This document shows positions 35,298-42,548 of a stretch of 64,000 bases of DNA, one piece after another (within the stretch, counting starts at the first letter, position 1; each line of letters begins with the position of its first letter). Origin of the DNA: Xanthomonas sontii (GTDB lineage: Bacteria; Pseudomonadota; Gammaproteobacteria; Xanthomonadales; Xanthomonadaceae); the NCBI RefSeq assembly GCF_040529055.1, contig NZ_CP132342.1, positions 1,233,501 through 1,297,500 of the forward strand. Direction: 5' to 3'. The translations under genes were made by a program, and so were the position numbers. Under the pieces are notes generated by a model that was not told the DNA's origin, made no database searches, and worked only from the letters and a program-made list of their open reading frames with translations.

Positions 35298-35404
35298 CCG
35301 GATGAGGGTCGGGCGCAGCCTCGCGCAGCCGAACCACACGACTCTGTTACCGCATCCTCTCCGGATGAGGGGCGGACACAGCCTCGCGCATCCAGCCCGC
35401 ACCA
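35298..35404. repeat. Direct repeat of a CCGGATGAGG-headed ~42-bp unit
   Basis: Units at 35298-35339 and 35361-35404 share CCGGATGAGG, CAGCCTCGCGCA and a final CCGCACCAC-like end. The first is preceded by an inverted CTCCCCCCCGGGAG. The element lies in the speE side of the speE/speA control region. A related GTGAGGGTACG end with a hairpin occurs after speA (37440-37478). Confidence 0.65.
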
Positions 35405-35459
35405 CGCGCCCGCGAACCCGGCCCGGCTCCACCAGGAGCCGAGGGCGTCGGAACGGCGC

Positions 35460-35510
35460 GGATTGTAACGGACCCCACGCGTAGCAGGGGTTACAATCCA
35501 CGCCCTTTTT
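35460..35510. promoter_or_regulatory. Inverted repeat with divergent TACAAT boxes in the speE/speA control region
   Basis: GGATTGTAAC (35460-35469) and GTTACAATCC (35490-35499) are perfect 10-bp inverted arms 20 bases apart, followed by CCTTTTT (to 35510). Each arm contains a -10-like TACAAT pointing outward, one toward speA (35492-35497) and one toward speE. The same bases could form a hairpin plus T-tract 21 bases before speA. Operator, paired promoters and attenuator are all possible readings. Confidence 0.55.
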
Positions 35511-35530
35511 CCGTCAGCCGAGCCGCCACG

Positions 35531-37420
35531 ATGAGCGATTGGTCCCTCGACCAAGCCCGCAAGACCTACTCGATCCCACACTGGGCGGACGGGTACTTCG
35601 ACGTGGACGCGGCCGGCCGGGTGGTGGTGCGGCCGCAGGGCGCCGACGGCGTGGCGATCGCGCTGCCGGAGGTGGTGGACGCCGCGCGCGCGGCCGGGGC
35701 CAAGCTGCCGATGCTGGTGCGCTTCCCCGACATCCTCGGCGAGCGCCTGGGCAAGCTGCAGGCCGCCTTCGCCCAGGCCCAGGCCGACTGGGACTACAGC
35801 GGCGGCTACACCGCCGTGTATCCGATCAAGGTCAACCAGCACCGCGGCGTGGCCGGCACCCTGGCCAGCCACCAGGGCGAGGGCTTCGGCCTGGAGGCGG
35901 GCAGCAAGCCGGAACTGATGGCGGTGCTGGCGCTGTCGCGGCCGGGCGGGCTGATCGTGTGCAACGGCTACAAGGACCGCGAGTACATCCGTCTGGCGCT
36001 GATCGGGCGCAAGCTCGGGCTGCAGACCTTCATCGTCATCGAGAAGCCGTCGGAGCTGAAGCTGGTGCTGGAGGAGGCGCGCGCGCTGGACGTGAAGCCG
36101 GGCCTGGGTGTGCGCATGCGCCTGGCCTCGCTGGGCGCGGGCAAGTGGCAGAACAGCGGTGGCGACAAGGCCAAGTTCGGGCTGTCGCCGCGGCAGGTGC
36201 TGGACCTGTGGAAGACCCTGCGCGACACCGAATACGCCGACGCGCTGAACCTGCTGCACTTCCACATGGGGTCGCAGATCTCCAACGTGCGCGACATCGC
36301 CAACGGCATGCGCGAGGCCACCCGCTATTTCGTCGAGCTGTCCAAGCTGGGCGCGAAGATCAGCCACGTCGACGTCGGCGGCGGCCTGGGCATCGACTAC
36401 GAAGGCACCCGCTCGCGCAGCTATTGCTCGATCAACTACGGCCTGCACTCCTACGCCAGCAACATCGTGCAGCCGCTGGCCAGCGCCTGCGAAGAGCACG
36501 GCCTGGCGCCGCCGCGCATCGTCACCGAGTGCGGGCGCGCGATGACCGCGCACCACGCCGTGCTGATCGCCAACGTGTCCGAGGTGGAGCAGGCGCCGGA
36601 AGGCCGCGTGCCCGACGCGCACGATGACGAACCGGCGGCGATCCGCCACCTGCGCGAGATCCATGCCGAACTGGACCAGCGCCCGGCGGTGGAGCTGTTC
36701 CAGGAGGCGCAGCATTTCCATGCCGAAGGCCTCAGCGGCTACGCCCTTGGCCAGATCGACCTGACCCATCGCGCGCGCATCGACGACCTGTTCTATGCCA
36801 TCGCCCACGGCGTGCGCGCGCGGCTGAGCCATGAGGAAAAGAGCCACCGCCCGGTGCTGGACGAGCTCAACGAGCGCCTGGTCGACAAGTACTTCGTCAA
36901 CTTCAGCGTGTTCGAGTCGATTCCCGACGTGTGGGCGATCGACCAAGTGTTCCCGATCGTGCCGATCGAGCGCCTGAACGAGGCGCCGGCACGGCGCGGT
37001 GTGGTCTGCGACATGACCTGCGATTCCGACGGCATGGTCAAGACCTACGTCGAGAACGAGAGCCTGGACAGCTCGTTGCCGCTGCACGCGCTGCGGCCGG
37101 GCGAAAGCTACCGCATCGGCTTCTTCCTGGTCGGTGCCTATCAGGAGATCCTCGGCGACATCCACAACCTGTTCGGCGACACCGACGCGGTGGAAGTGGC
37201 GGTGGACGGCGACGGCTACCGCATCGCCCAGCAGCGCCGCGGCGATACCACCGAAGTGATGCTGGATTACGTCGGCTACCGCCTGGACGACCTGCGCGCC
37301 GCCTACGCCGAACGCGTCGCCGCCGCGCAGTTGCCGGCCGCGCAGGCCACGGAACTGGCCGACGCGCTCGAGGCCGGCCTGACCGGCTACACCTACCTGT
37401 CCGACGAACCGCTGGGCTGA
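35531..37420 (+). CDS. speA: Biosynthetic arginine decarboxylase SpeA
   Basis: A 629-residue fold-type III PLP decarboxylase converting arginine to agmatine for polyamine synthesis. The cofactor lysine is K100 in YPIKVNQHRG. FHMGSQISNV, the HVDVGGGLGIDYEGT phosphate-binding segment and VCDMTCDSDG with the catalytic Cys follow. ATG 35531 matches the family start MSDWS and length. It diverges from speE across a 305-base region with an inverted repeat. A perfect 10-bp hairpin follows 20 bases after the stop. Confidence 0.96.
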   Translation: MSDWSLDQARKTYSIPHWADGYFDVDAAGRVVVRPQGADGVAIALPEVVDAARAAGAKLPMLVRFPDILGERLGKLQAAFAQAQADWDYSGGYTAVYPIKVNQHRGVAGTLASHQGEGFGLEAGSKPELMAVLALSRPGGLIVCNGYKDREYIRLALIGRKLGLQTFIVIEKPSELKLVLEEARALDVKPGLGVRMRLASLGAGKWQNSGGDKAKFGLSPRQVLDLWKTLRDTEYADALNLLHFHMGSQISNVRDIANGMREATRYFVELSKLGAKISHVDVGGGLGIDYEGTRSRSYCSINYGLHSYASNIVQPLASACEEHGLAPPRIVTECGRAMTAHHAVLIANVSEVEQAPEGRVPDAHDDEPAAIRHLREIHAELDQRPAVELFQEAQHFHAEGLSGYALGQIDLTHRARIDDLFYAIAHGVRARLSHEEKSHRPVLDELNERLVDKYFVNFSVFESIPDVWAIDQVFPIVPIERLNEAPARRGVVCDMTCDSDGMVKTYVENESLDSSLPLHALRPGESYRIGFFLVGAYQEILGDIHNLFGDTDAVEVAVDGDGYRIAQQRRGDTTEVMLDYVGYRLDDLRAAYAERVAAAQLPAAQATELADALEAGLTGYTYLSDEPLG

Positions 37421-37439
37421 CAGTGGCGACCCACGCAAG

Positions 37440-37478
37440 CCCCTCTCCCCCCGGGAGAGGGGTTGGGGTGAGGGTACG
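37440..37478. repeat. Hairpin plus GTGAGGGT element after speA
   Basis: CCCCTCTCCC (37440-37449) and GGGAGAGGGG (37453-37462) form a perfect 10-bp stem with a three-base loop, then TTGGGGTGAGGGTACG. It resembles widespread intergenic palindromes and may act as the speA terminator despite lacking a T-tract. Confidence 0.6.
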
Positions 37479-37623
37479 CCCGTGCACGCAATCTTGGGGT
37501 TGGCCGCCTGGCGCCGCGGCTTGCATCTTCCAGGCGCGATCGCTTGGGCGTCGATAGACGCCCGCCGCCGCAACCGGCGATGCAGCCAGTAAGCTGCGCG
37601 CTCCCCACCGCCACCGTCCCACG

Positions 37624-38739
37624 ATGCGCTATCCCGGCCTCGACCTGCTGCGCGCTATCGCCATCGTCTGGGTGATGTTGTTCCACTCCTTCGTGGTCGG
37701 TGGGCTGGGCCCGGATTGGGAGTGGCTGTCGCGCTATGGCTGGATGGGCGTGGATCTGTTCTTCGTGCTCAGCGGCTTTTTGATCGGGGGCCAGGTGCTG
37801 GCGCCGCTGGCCCGCGGCGAGCGGCTGCGCTACGGCCAGTTCTACCGGCGCCGCGCCTACCGCATCCTGCCGGCGTACGCAGTGGTGCTGGCGTTGTACC
37901 TGGCATGGCCCGGCTTCCGCGAAGCGCCCGGGATCGCGCCGTGGTGGCTGTTCGCCAGTTTCACCCTCAACCTGGGCATCGACTACGCCAACCAGCAGGC
38001 GTTCTCGCATGCGTGGTCGCTGTGCGTGGAAGAGCACTTCTACCTGGTGTTTCCGCTGCTGGCGGCGTGGCTGCTGCGGCGGCCATCGGCGCCGCGTTTC
38101 GTGGCGCTGTGCGTGGCCGTGGTGCTGGCCGGCATCGCCCTGCGCAGTGCGATCTGGCTGCACGACAGCGCGCTGGATCGCATCGGTGCCGGGCTGCAGC
38201 GCAACTGGTTCATCGAGGATCTCTACTACCCGACCTGGAACCGCCTGGACGGCCTGCTGGCGGGGGTGGCGTTGGCAGTGCTGAAGACCTTCCGGCCGCA
38301 GCACTGGCAGCGGTTGCAGCGTCACGCCAGCGTCGTGGCGCTTGCCGGCATCGTGGTCTGTGCGCTGGCGATGTGGCTGTTCCGCGACCGCACCGGCCTG
38401 CTCGGCAATGCGATCGGCTGGCCGGTGCTGTCGTTGGGGCTGGCGCTGCTGGTCGGCGCCGGCGCCTCCACCCAGGGATGGCTGGGGCGCTGCCGGGTGC
38501 CGGGCGCGGCCTGGCTGGCCGCGGTGTCCTACAGCCTGTACCTGAGCCACAAGGCGGCGTTCCATCTGACCCAGGCGTGGTTCGGCGCGCTGCTGGACGG
38601 GCGTGGACCGCTCGCCTTCGCCGGCTATGCCGGCATGGCGCTGCTGTTCGCGGCTGTCCTGCACTACGCGGTGGAGCAGCCGTTCCTGCGCCTGCGCGAG
38701 CGGCGCGGCGCTCCGGCTGTCGCGGCCGCGCATGGTTGA
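37624..38739 (+). CDS. Acyltransferase 3 family membrane protein (OafA-like)
   Basis: A 371-residue integral membrane acyltransferase with about ten helices. The family start YPGLDLLRAIAIVWVMLFHS carries the catalytic-type His at the end of helix 1. FFVLSGFLIGG and RRRAYRILPAY follow in order, then SLCVEEHFYLVFPLL. Such enzymes transfer acetyl or other short acyl groups to periplasmic sugars of LPS, exopolysaccharide or peptidoglycan; the acceptor is unknown. No glycan cluster is adjacent. ATG 37624 directly begins the family sequence. Confidence 0.9.
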   Translation: MRYPGLDLLRAIAIVWVMLFHSFVVGGLGPDWEWLSRYGWMGVDLFFVLSGFLIGGQVLAPLARGERLRYGQFYRRRAYRILPAYAVVLALYLAWPGFREAPGIAPWWLFASFTLNLGIDYANQQAFSHAWSLCVEEHFYLVFPLLAAWLLRRPSAPRFVALCVAVVLAGIALRSAIWLHDSALDRIGAGLQRNWFIEDLYYPTWNRLDGLLAGVALAVLKTFRPQHWQRLQRHASVVALAGIVVCALAMWLFRDRTGLLGNAIGWPVLSLGLALLVGAGASTQGWLGRCRVPGAAWLAAVSYSLYLSHKAAFHLTQAWFGALLDGRGPLAFAGYAGMALLFAAVLHYAVEQPFLRLRERRGAPAVAAAHG

Positions 38740-38888
38740 ACGCACGGTTCCGATCCGCGCGGCACGTCCTGGTGAAGAGCGATGGCAATCCTTCAAGACG
38801 ATGGCCAGCGGCGGCGCCACATGCTCGTCGGCGTCCTGATCGCCAGGAGGATGCCCTGCAAGGGCGGCAAGTAAGCGCGCGGGACGTC

Positions 38889-39797
38889 TCAGCCATCCCC
38901 GACCAGCGCTGCATGCGCCGCCTGCAGGCGTTGTTGCAGGATCTCCGCCAGCCGCGCCACCGCCGGCGGCGGCACGGCGACCGCGCGATGCAGGCTCAGC
39001 CCTAGCGCCGGCAACGCGGGCAGGCCGCCGGCGCCGGGCGCCAGCAAGGCCAGTCCGGCCGGCACCCCGGCCGGGGTGCGCAGGGTGATGCCCAATCCGG
39101 CGCGGACCGCCGCCCATACGCCGCCGAGGCTGGCGCTGGTGAAGGCGATGCGCCATGGGATGCCGGCGCGGTCCAGGGCGGTGGTCGCGGCCGTGCGCAG
39201 CAGGCAGGGGGCTTCCAGCATCACCAATGGCAATGGCGCCGCGCCGCTCCAGTCGGCCACGTCCGGCGCGCTGCGGTCGCCTGCGGCGATCCAGCGCAGC
39301 GGCCACGCCGCTTGTGCCTGCCGATGCGCCGAGGCTGCGCCGGAGTCCCAGGCCAGGGCCAGATCCAGTTGCCCGGCCTCCACCCGCGCCAGCAGTTCCT
39401 GGTGGCGGGCGATGCGCGCTTCGATCCGCACCTGCGGGTGGGCGCGGGCGAAACGCCCGAGCACGTCCGGCAGCATGTGCTCGCCGAAGTCCTCCTGCAG
39501 GCCCAGCCGCACCCAGCCTTGCAGCGCCGTGTCCTGCAGGGCCACGACCGCCTCATCGTTGAGCTCGAGCAGCCGCCGCGCGTAGCCCAGCAAGGCTTCG
39601 CCGGCCTCGGTCAGGGCCAGGCCGCGGCCCTGGCGGCGCAGCACCGGCTGCCCGGCCTGCTCCTCCAGCTTCTTCAGCTGTGCGCTGATCGCAGAGGTGG
39701 AGCGCCCGCGGCGCTCGGCCGCCTTGGCGAAGCTGCCCAACTCCACGCCGGCGACGAAGCTGCGCAGCGCGTCGAGGTCGAAGGTGGTGGGGCGCAT
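38889..39797 (-). CDS. LysR-family transcriptional regulator
   Basis: A 302-residue LTTR. The N-terminal winged helix includes FDLDALRSFVAGVELGSFAKAAERRGRSTSAISAQLKKLEEQ. The effector domain runs from about 90 to 300 in the PBP2 fold (WVRLGLQEDFGEHMLPDVL). The gene is divergent from the three-gene operon at 39898; the 100-base spacer holds an AT-rich patch (TTTCGATATTTTCCGATTTT) likely to contain overlapping promoters and the LysR site. It probably controls its own gene and that operon. Confidence 0.92.
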   Translation of the reverse strand: MRPTTFDLDALRSFVAGVELGSFAKAAERRGRSTSAISAQLKKLEEQAGQPVLRRQGRGLALTEAGEALLGYARRLLELNDEAVVALQDTALQGWVRLGLQEDFGEHMLPDVLGRFARAHPQVRIEARIARHQELLARVEAGQLDLALAWDSGAASAHRQAQAAWPLRWIAAGDRSAPDVADWSGAAPLPLVMLEAPCLLRTAATTALDRAGIPWRIAFTSASLGGVWAAVRAGLGITLRTPAGVPAGLALLAPGAGGLPALPALGLSLHRAVAVPPPAVARLAEILQQRLQAAHAALVGDG

Positions 39798-39897
39798 CGG
39801 TCGATCCTGATTTACCGGACAGTTGTTTCGATATTTTCCGATTTTTCGAAAGGTTGTGCGCGACTAGGCTGTGCCCGTTCCCCTGCGAGACGTTCCG

Positions 39898-40248
39898 ATG
39901 TCCGACCCATCCACGCCGTTTCCTTCCCCGCAGGCCGCGTTCGGCGACATCGCGCCGGCCTTCGCCCGCCTCACCGACGAGGTGCTGTTCGCCGATGTGT
40001 GGCAGCGCCCGGGGCTGTCGCCGCGCGAGCGCAGCCTGGTCACGGTGGCGGCACTGGTAGCCCTGTCGCGACTGGAGCAGTTGCCGCTGCACCTGGCGCG
40101 CGCACTGGACAACGGTCTGGACCGCGACACCCTGGCCGAGGCCATCACCCACCTGGCGTTCTACGCCGGCTGGCCGTGTGCGGCGTCCGCGCTGCCGTTG
40201 CTGCGCACCGCTGCCGCGGCGCAGCCGGCCATGACGGAGCCGCGCTGA
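39898..40248 (+). CDS. Carboxymuconolactone decarboxylase-family protein
   Basis: A 116-residue all-helical protein of the CMD/AhpD fold. ERSLVTVAALVALSRLEQLPLHLARAL and AITHLAFYAGWPCAASAL are typical. The AhpD CxxC is absent; a single Cys remains in the last helix, so peroxiredoxin-reductase chemistry is unlikely. Small CMD proteins are often linked to redox or quinone/aldehyde stress. It is first in an operon divergent from a LysR gene. ATG 39898 is preferred over an upstream in-frame ATG by family alignment. Confidence 0.87.
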   Translation: MSDPSTPFPSPQAAFGDIAPAFARLTDEVLFADVWQRPGLSPRERSLVTVAALVALSRLEQLPLHLARALDNGLDRDTLAEAITHLAFYAGWPCAASALPLLRTAAAAQPAMTEPR

Positions 40249-40646
40249 TGCCGTACGCCCGCATTTCGCTGCTGCGCGGCCACGCGCCCGCCTACCTGCG
40301 TGCGCTGTCGGCCAGCCTTTACCAGGCCATGCACGACGCCTTCGAGGTGCCGGCCGGCGACTGCTTCCAGGTCATCCATCAGCACGACCCGGACGAACTG
40401 GTGTTCGACCGCCATTACCTGGGCGGGCCGCGCTCGGATCGTTTCGTGCTGATCGCCATCACCGCCGGCCGCGAACGCAGCGCTGCCTGCAAGCAGGCGT
40501 TCTATCGGCGCCTGGTCGAACTGCTGGCGATCGCGCCTGGAATTCCGCCGGAGGACGTGATGGTCACCATCGTCACCACCGCGGCGCAGGACTGGTCGTT
40601 CGGCGGCGGCCGCGCCGGCATCACGGCCCATGGAGTGCCGGCATGA
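40248..40646 (+). CDS. Tautomerase-superfamily protein
   Basis: A 132-residue member of the 4-oxalocrotonate tautomerase/MIF superfamily, larger two-repeat type. The catalytic N-terminal Pro follows the initiator Met (MPYARISLLRG). DCFQVIHQHDPDELVFDRHYLG and EDVMVTIVTTAAQDWSFGGGRA are typical of tautomerase_2 proteins. The start shares a base with the upstream stop (TGATG) and its stop overlaps the next start (ATGA), so all three genes are translationally linked. The natural keto-enol substrate is unknown. Confidence 0.9.
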   Translation: MPYARISLLRGHAPAYLRALSASLYQAMHDAFEVPAGDCFQVIHQHDPDELVFDRHYLGGPRSDRFVLIAITAGRERSAACKQAFYRRLVELLAIAPGIPPEDVMVTIVTTAAQDWSFGGGRAGITAHGVPA

Positions 40647-41197
40647 TCGCCATGCAATACAGCATCGCGTTGCCGGCGGACTACGACATGGCCGTCATCC
40701 GCCGCCGCATCGCCGACAAGGGGCCGTTGCTCGACACGCTGCCGGGGCTGCAGTTCAAGGCCTACCTGGTCGCCGATCGCAGCGATCCGCTGCTGCCCGG
40801 CCGGCAGAACCTGTATGCGCCGTTCTATCTGTGGCGCGATGCGGCGGCGATGCACGCGTTCCTCGCCGGCCCCGCGTTCGCCGCGCTGTGCGAGGCCTTC
40901 GGACGCCCGACCGTGCAGGCGTGGATGGTCGGCACGGCATGGATGTCCGCGGCGCTGCGCTCGGCGCGCTACGCCACCCGCGCGCTTCCGGCGCCATCGC
41001 CTGCCTGGGGAAACGACACCGACGACATGGACGTGCCTGACGAACGCGTGCTGGCCACGGTGTGCGGCTACGAACCGCAGGGATGGACGCGGCTGCGTTT
41101 TCATCTGTGGCGCGATCTGCCGCCGGAAGACGCCGCCGCGCACCGCTATGCCGTGCATCACCTCAGCGTGCCCGGCGTGACCGACGCCGCCCGGTGA
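40643..41197 (+). CDS. DUF4865-family protein
   Basis: A 184-residue cytosolic protein matching DUF4865: MIAMQYSIALPADYDMAVIRRRIADKG, FKAYLVADR and APFYLWRDAAAMHAFLAGPAF. The sequence hints at two ferredoxin-like halves, as in Dabb/monooxygenase-type dimeric alpha-beta barrels, but no catalytic residue is clear. ATG 40643 overlaps the tautomerase stop by four bases. It is the last gene of the LysR-linked operon and lies convergent to the PNPOx-like gene. Confidence 0.87.
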   Translation: MIAMQYSIALPADYDMAVIRRRIADKGPLLDTLPGLQFKAYLVADRSDPLLPGRQNLYAPFYLWRDAAAMHAFLAGPAFAALCEAFGRPTVQAWMVGTAWMSAALRSARYATRALPAPSPAWGNDTDDMDVPDERVLATVCGYEPQGWTRLRFHLWRDLPPEDAAAHRYAVHHLSVPGVTDAAR

Positions 41198-41214
41198 TCG
41201 GCGGCGTTGGATGC

Positions 41215-42222
41215 TCAGTACATGTTCTTCTTGTAGTCGGCCTGCAGTCCTTTGCGCACCACGCCGGGCACCGAGACCGCCGCGCGCATCAGCGTGGCCT
41301 GTGCGCCGCGCGCGCCGCTGAGCCGGACGTGGTCGCGGAAGATCGCTGGCGGGTCCAGGTCGTGTGCGATGGCGACGGGCGGCCAACGGTCGAAGCGACC
41401 GAGCGCGCGGCTGTGCGTCTCTTCGAGGAGCGCCGGCAGCACCCGCACCGCCAGATGCGGAACGCGTCCATCGACGGCGAGCGCGTTGCGGATCGCCTCG
41501 TCGGTGCTGGGGCGGGCGAGCCCTTCGATGCACACGCAGCGTGCGCTGCCGGGGCGCAGTGCCAGCAGCGCGAGTTGCGGCCGCGCCAGCAGATTGCCCA
41601 GGCTGTCGACGCGACGATTGCCCGGCCGGTCGGCGAACCACCACGCATCGCGGTGGGCTTGCAGCAAGGCCCCGGCGCGATCGCCGCGCGGACTGACATC
41701 GACGCGGCCCTCGGCATCGGCGGTGGCCAGGATCAGCAGTCGGCTACTGGCGAGCAATCCTTCCGGCGTCTCCGGCGGCGTGGCGCCGGCCCGTGCCTCC
41801 GCGTGCCACCAGTCGGCGCGCAGCAGGGCCTTGGCGCAGTGCAGATAGCATTCCTCGACGGCAACGAACACGCGCGTGCCGTCGTCGCCGGCGATGCGGC
41901 CATTGATCCGCAGGGTTTCGCCTAATCCGGGCACCAGGAACAGCGAACCGAAGCCGGCGCCGACGTGCGCGTGGGCGGTGTCCAGTGCCTGCAGCGGGAT
42001 CGACAGCAAATGCGGCGTATCGCCGCGCGCGAAGCCGGGTGCACCGCTGCCCGCACTCAATGCCAGGCGCTGGCCGGCGACGCCGGCGAACAGCAAGGGG
42101 CTGGCGGCCAGCCAGCGCAGCGCATGCGCGTCCATGTGGTCGATCACCTTCATGTCGCGCGGACCGGGCAGGCGGCCCACGCAATCCTGCAGCTGCGCCG
42201 CATCGGTGACGAAGTCGGTCAT
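41215..42222 (-). CDS. Pyridoxamine 5'-phosphate oxidase-like FMN-binding protein
   Basis: A 335-residue protein with a PNPOx-like split barrel, apparently two related halves. The second half includes LLILATADAEGRVDVSPRGD, the strand pair with SPRGD typical of flavin-binding members, and WWFADRPGNRRVDSLGNLL. The first half carries FLVPGLGETLRINGRIAGDDG. The substrate is not known; relatives are annotated as pyridoxamine oxidase-family or MSMEG_1061-type proteins. ATG 42222 (MTDFVTDA) follows a GGGAGAC tract. It is a single-gene unit convergent with the DUF4865 gene. Confidence 0.8.
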   Translation of the reverse strand: MTDFVTDAAQLQDCVGRLPGPRDMKVIDHMDAHALRWLAASPLLFAGVAGQRLALSAGSGAPGFARGDTPHLLSIPLQALDTAHAHVGAGFGSLFLVPGLGETLRINGRIAGDDGTRVFVAVEECYLHCAKALLRADWWHAEARAGATPPETPEGLLASSRLLILATADAEGRVDVSPRGDRAGALLQAHRDAWWFADRPGNRRVDSLGNLLARPQLALLALRPGSARCVCIEGLARPSTDEAIRNALAVDGRVPHLAVRVLPALLEETHSRALGRFDRWPPVAIAHDLDPPAIFRDHVRLSGARGAQATLMRAAVSVPGVVRKGLQADYKKNMY

Positions 42223-42548
42223 GGCGATGTCTCCCGGAAGCGGAAGACGCCGTGGTCGAGCGAAGCGGGAGAGATCATCGCAAAGCACTCCTGTGAACGA
42301 GCGGGAGGCTTGCGCGAAGGCTGGCGACGCCTGGAACCGTACCACAGCGCGGCGGACGCCGCGTCCGGCCACTTACGATCGTCCTTGGCCAGGCAACACC
42401 GTGACAGGGCACCTCTCATCTCGCCGGGGACATGTCCAGATACAAGGAGCGGCTTCAGCCGCGACAGGGGCGTTCCCGGTGAAGCCCGTCGCGGCTGAAG
42501 CCGCGCCTGCGCAGCACGCTGTGGCGGATGCAGGTGATGCGAGGTGCC
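42223..42548. other. Intergenic region with a family A repeat
   Basis: 326 bases without a supported gene. The centre has no recognisable feature. A family A palindrome occupies 42443-42511, just past the 3' end of the first TonB-dependent receptor gene. Confidence 0.6.
42443..42511. repeat. Palindromic intergenic repeat, family A (copy 4)
   Basis: AGGAGCGGCTTCAGCCGCGAC and GTCGCGGCTGAAGCCGCGCC are inverted around a spacer (AGGGGCGTTCCCGGTGAAGCCC) whose GCGTTCCCG core also occurs in the copy at 33275-33341. Confidence 0.85.

Noticed and set aside
42219-42419. A 66-residue minus-strand frame upstream of the PNPOx-like gene
   Set aside because: No similarity, no ribosome site and composition typical of non-coding DNA.
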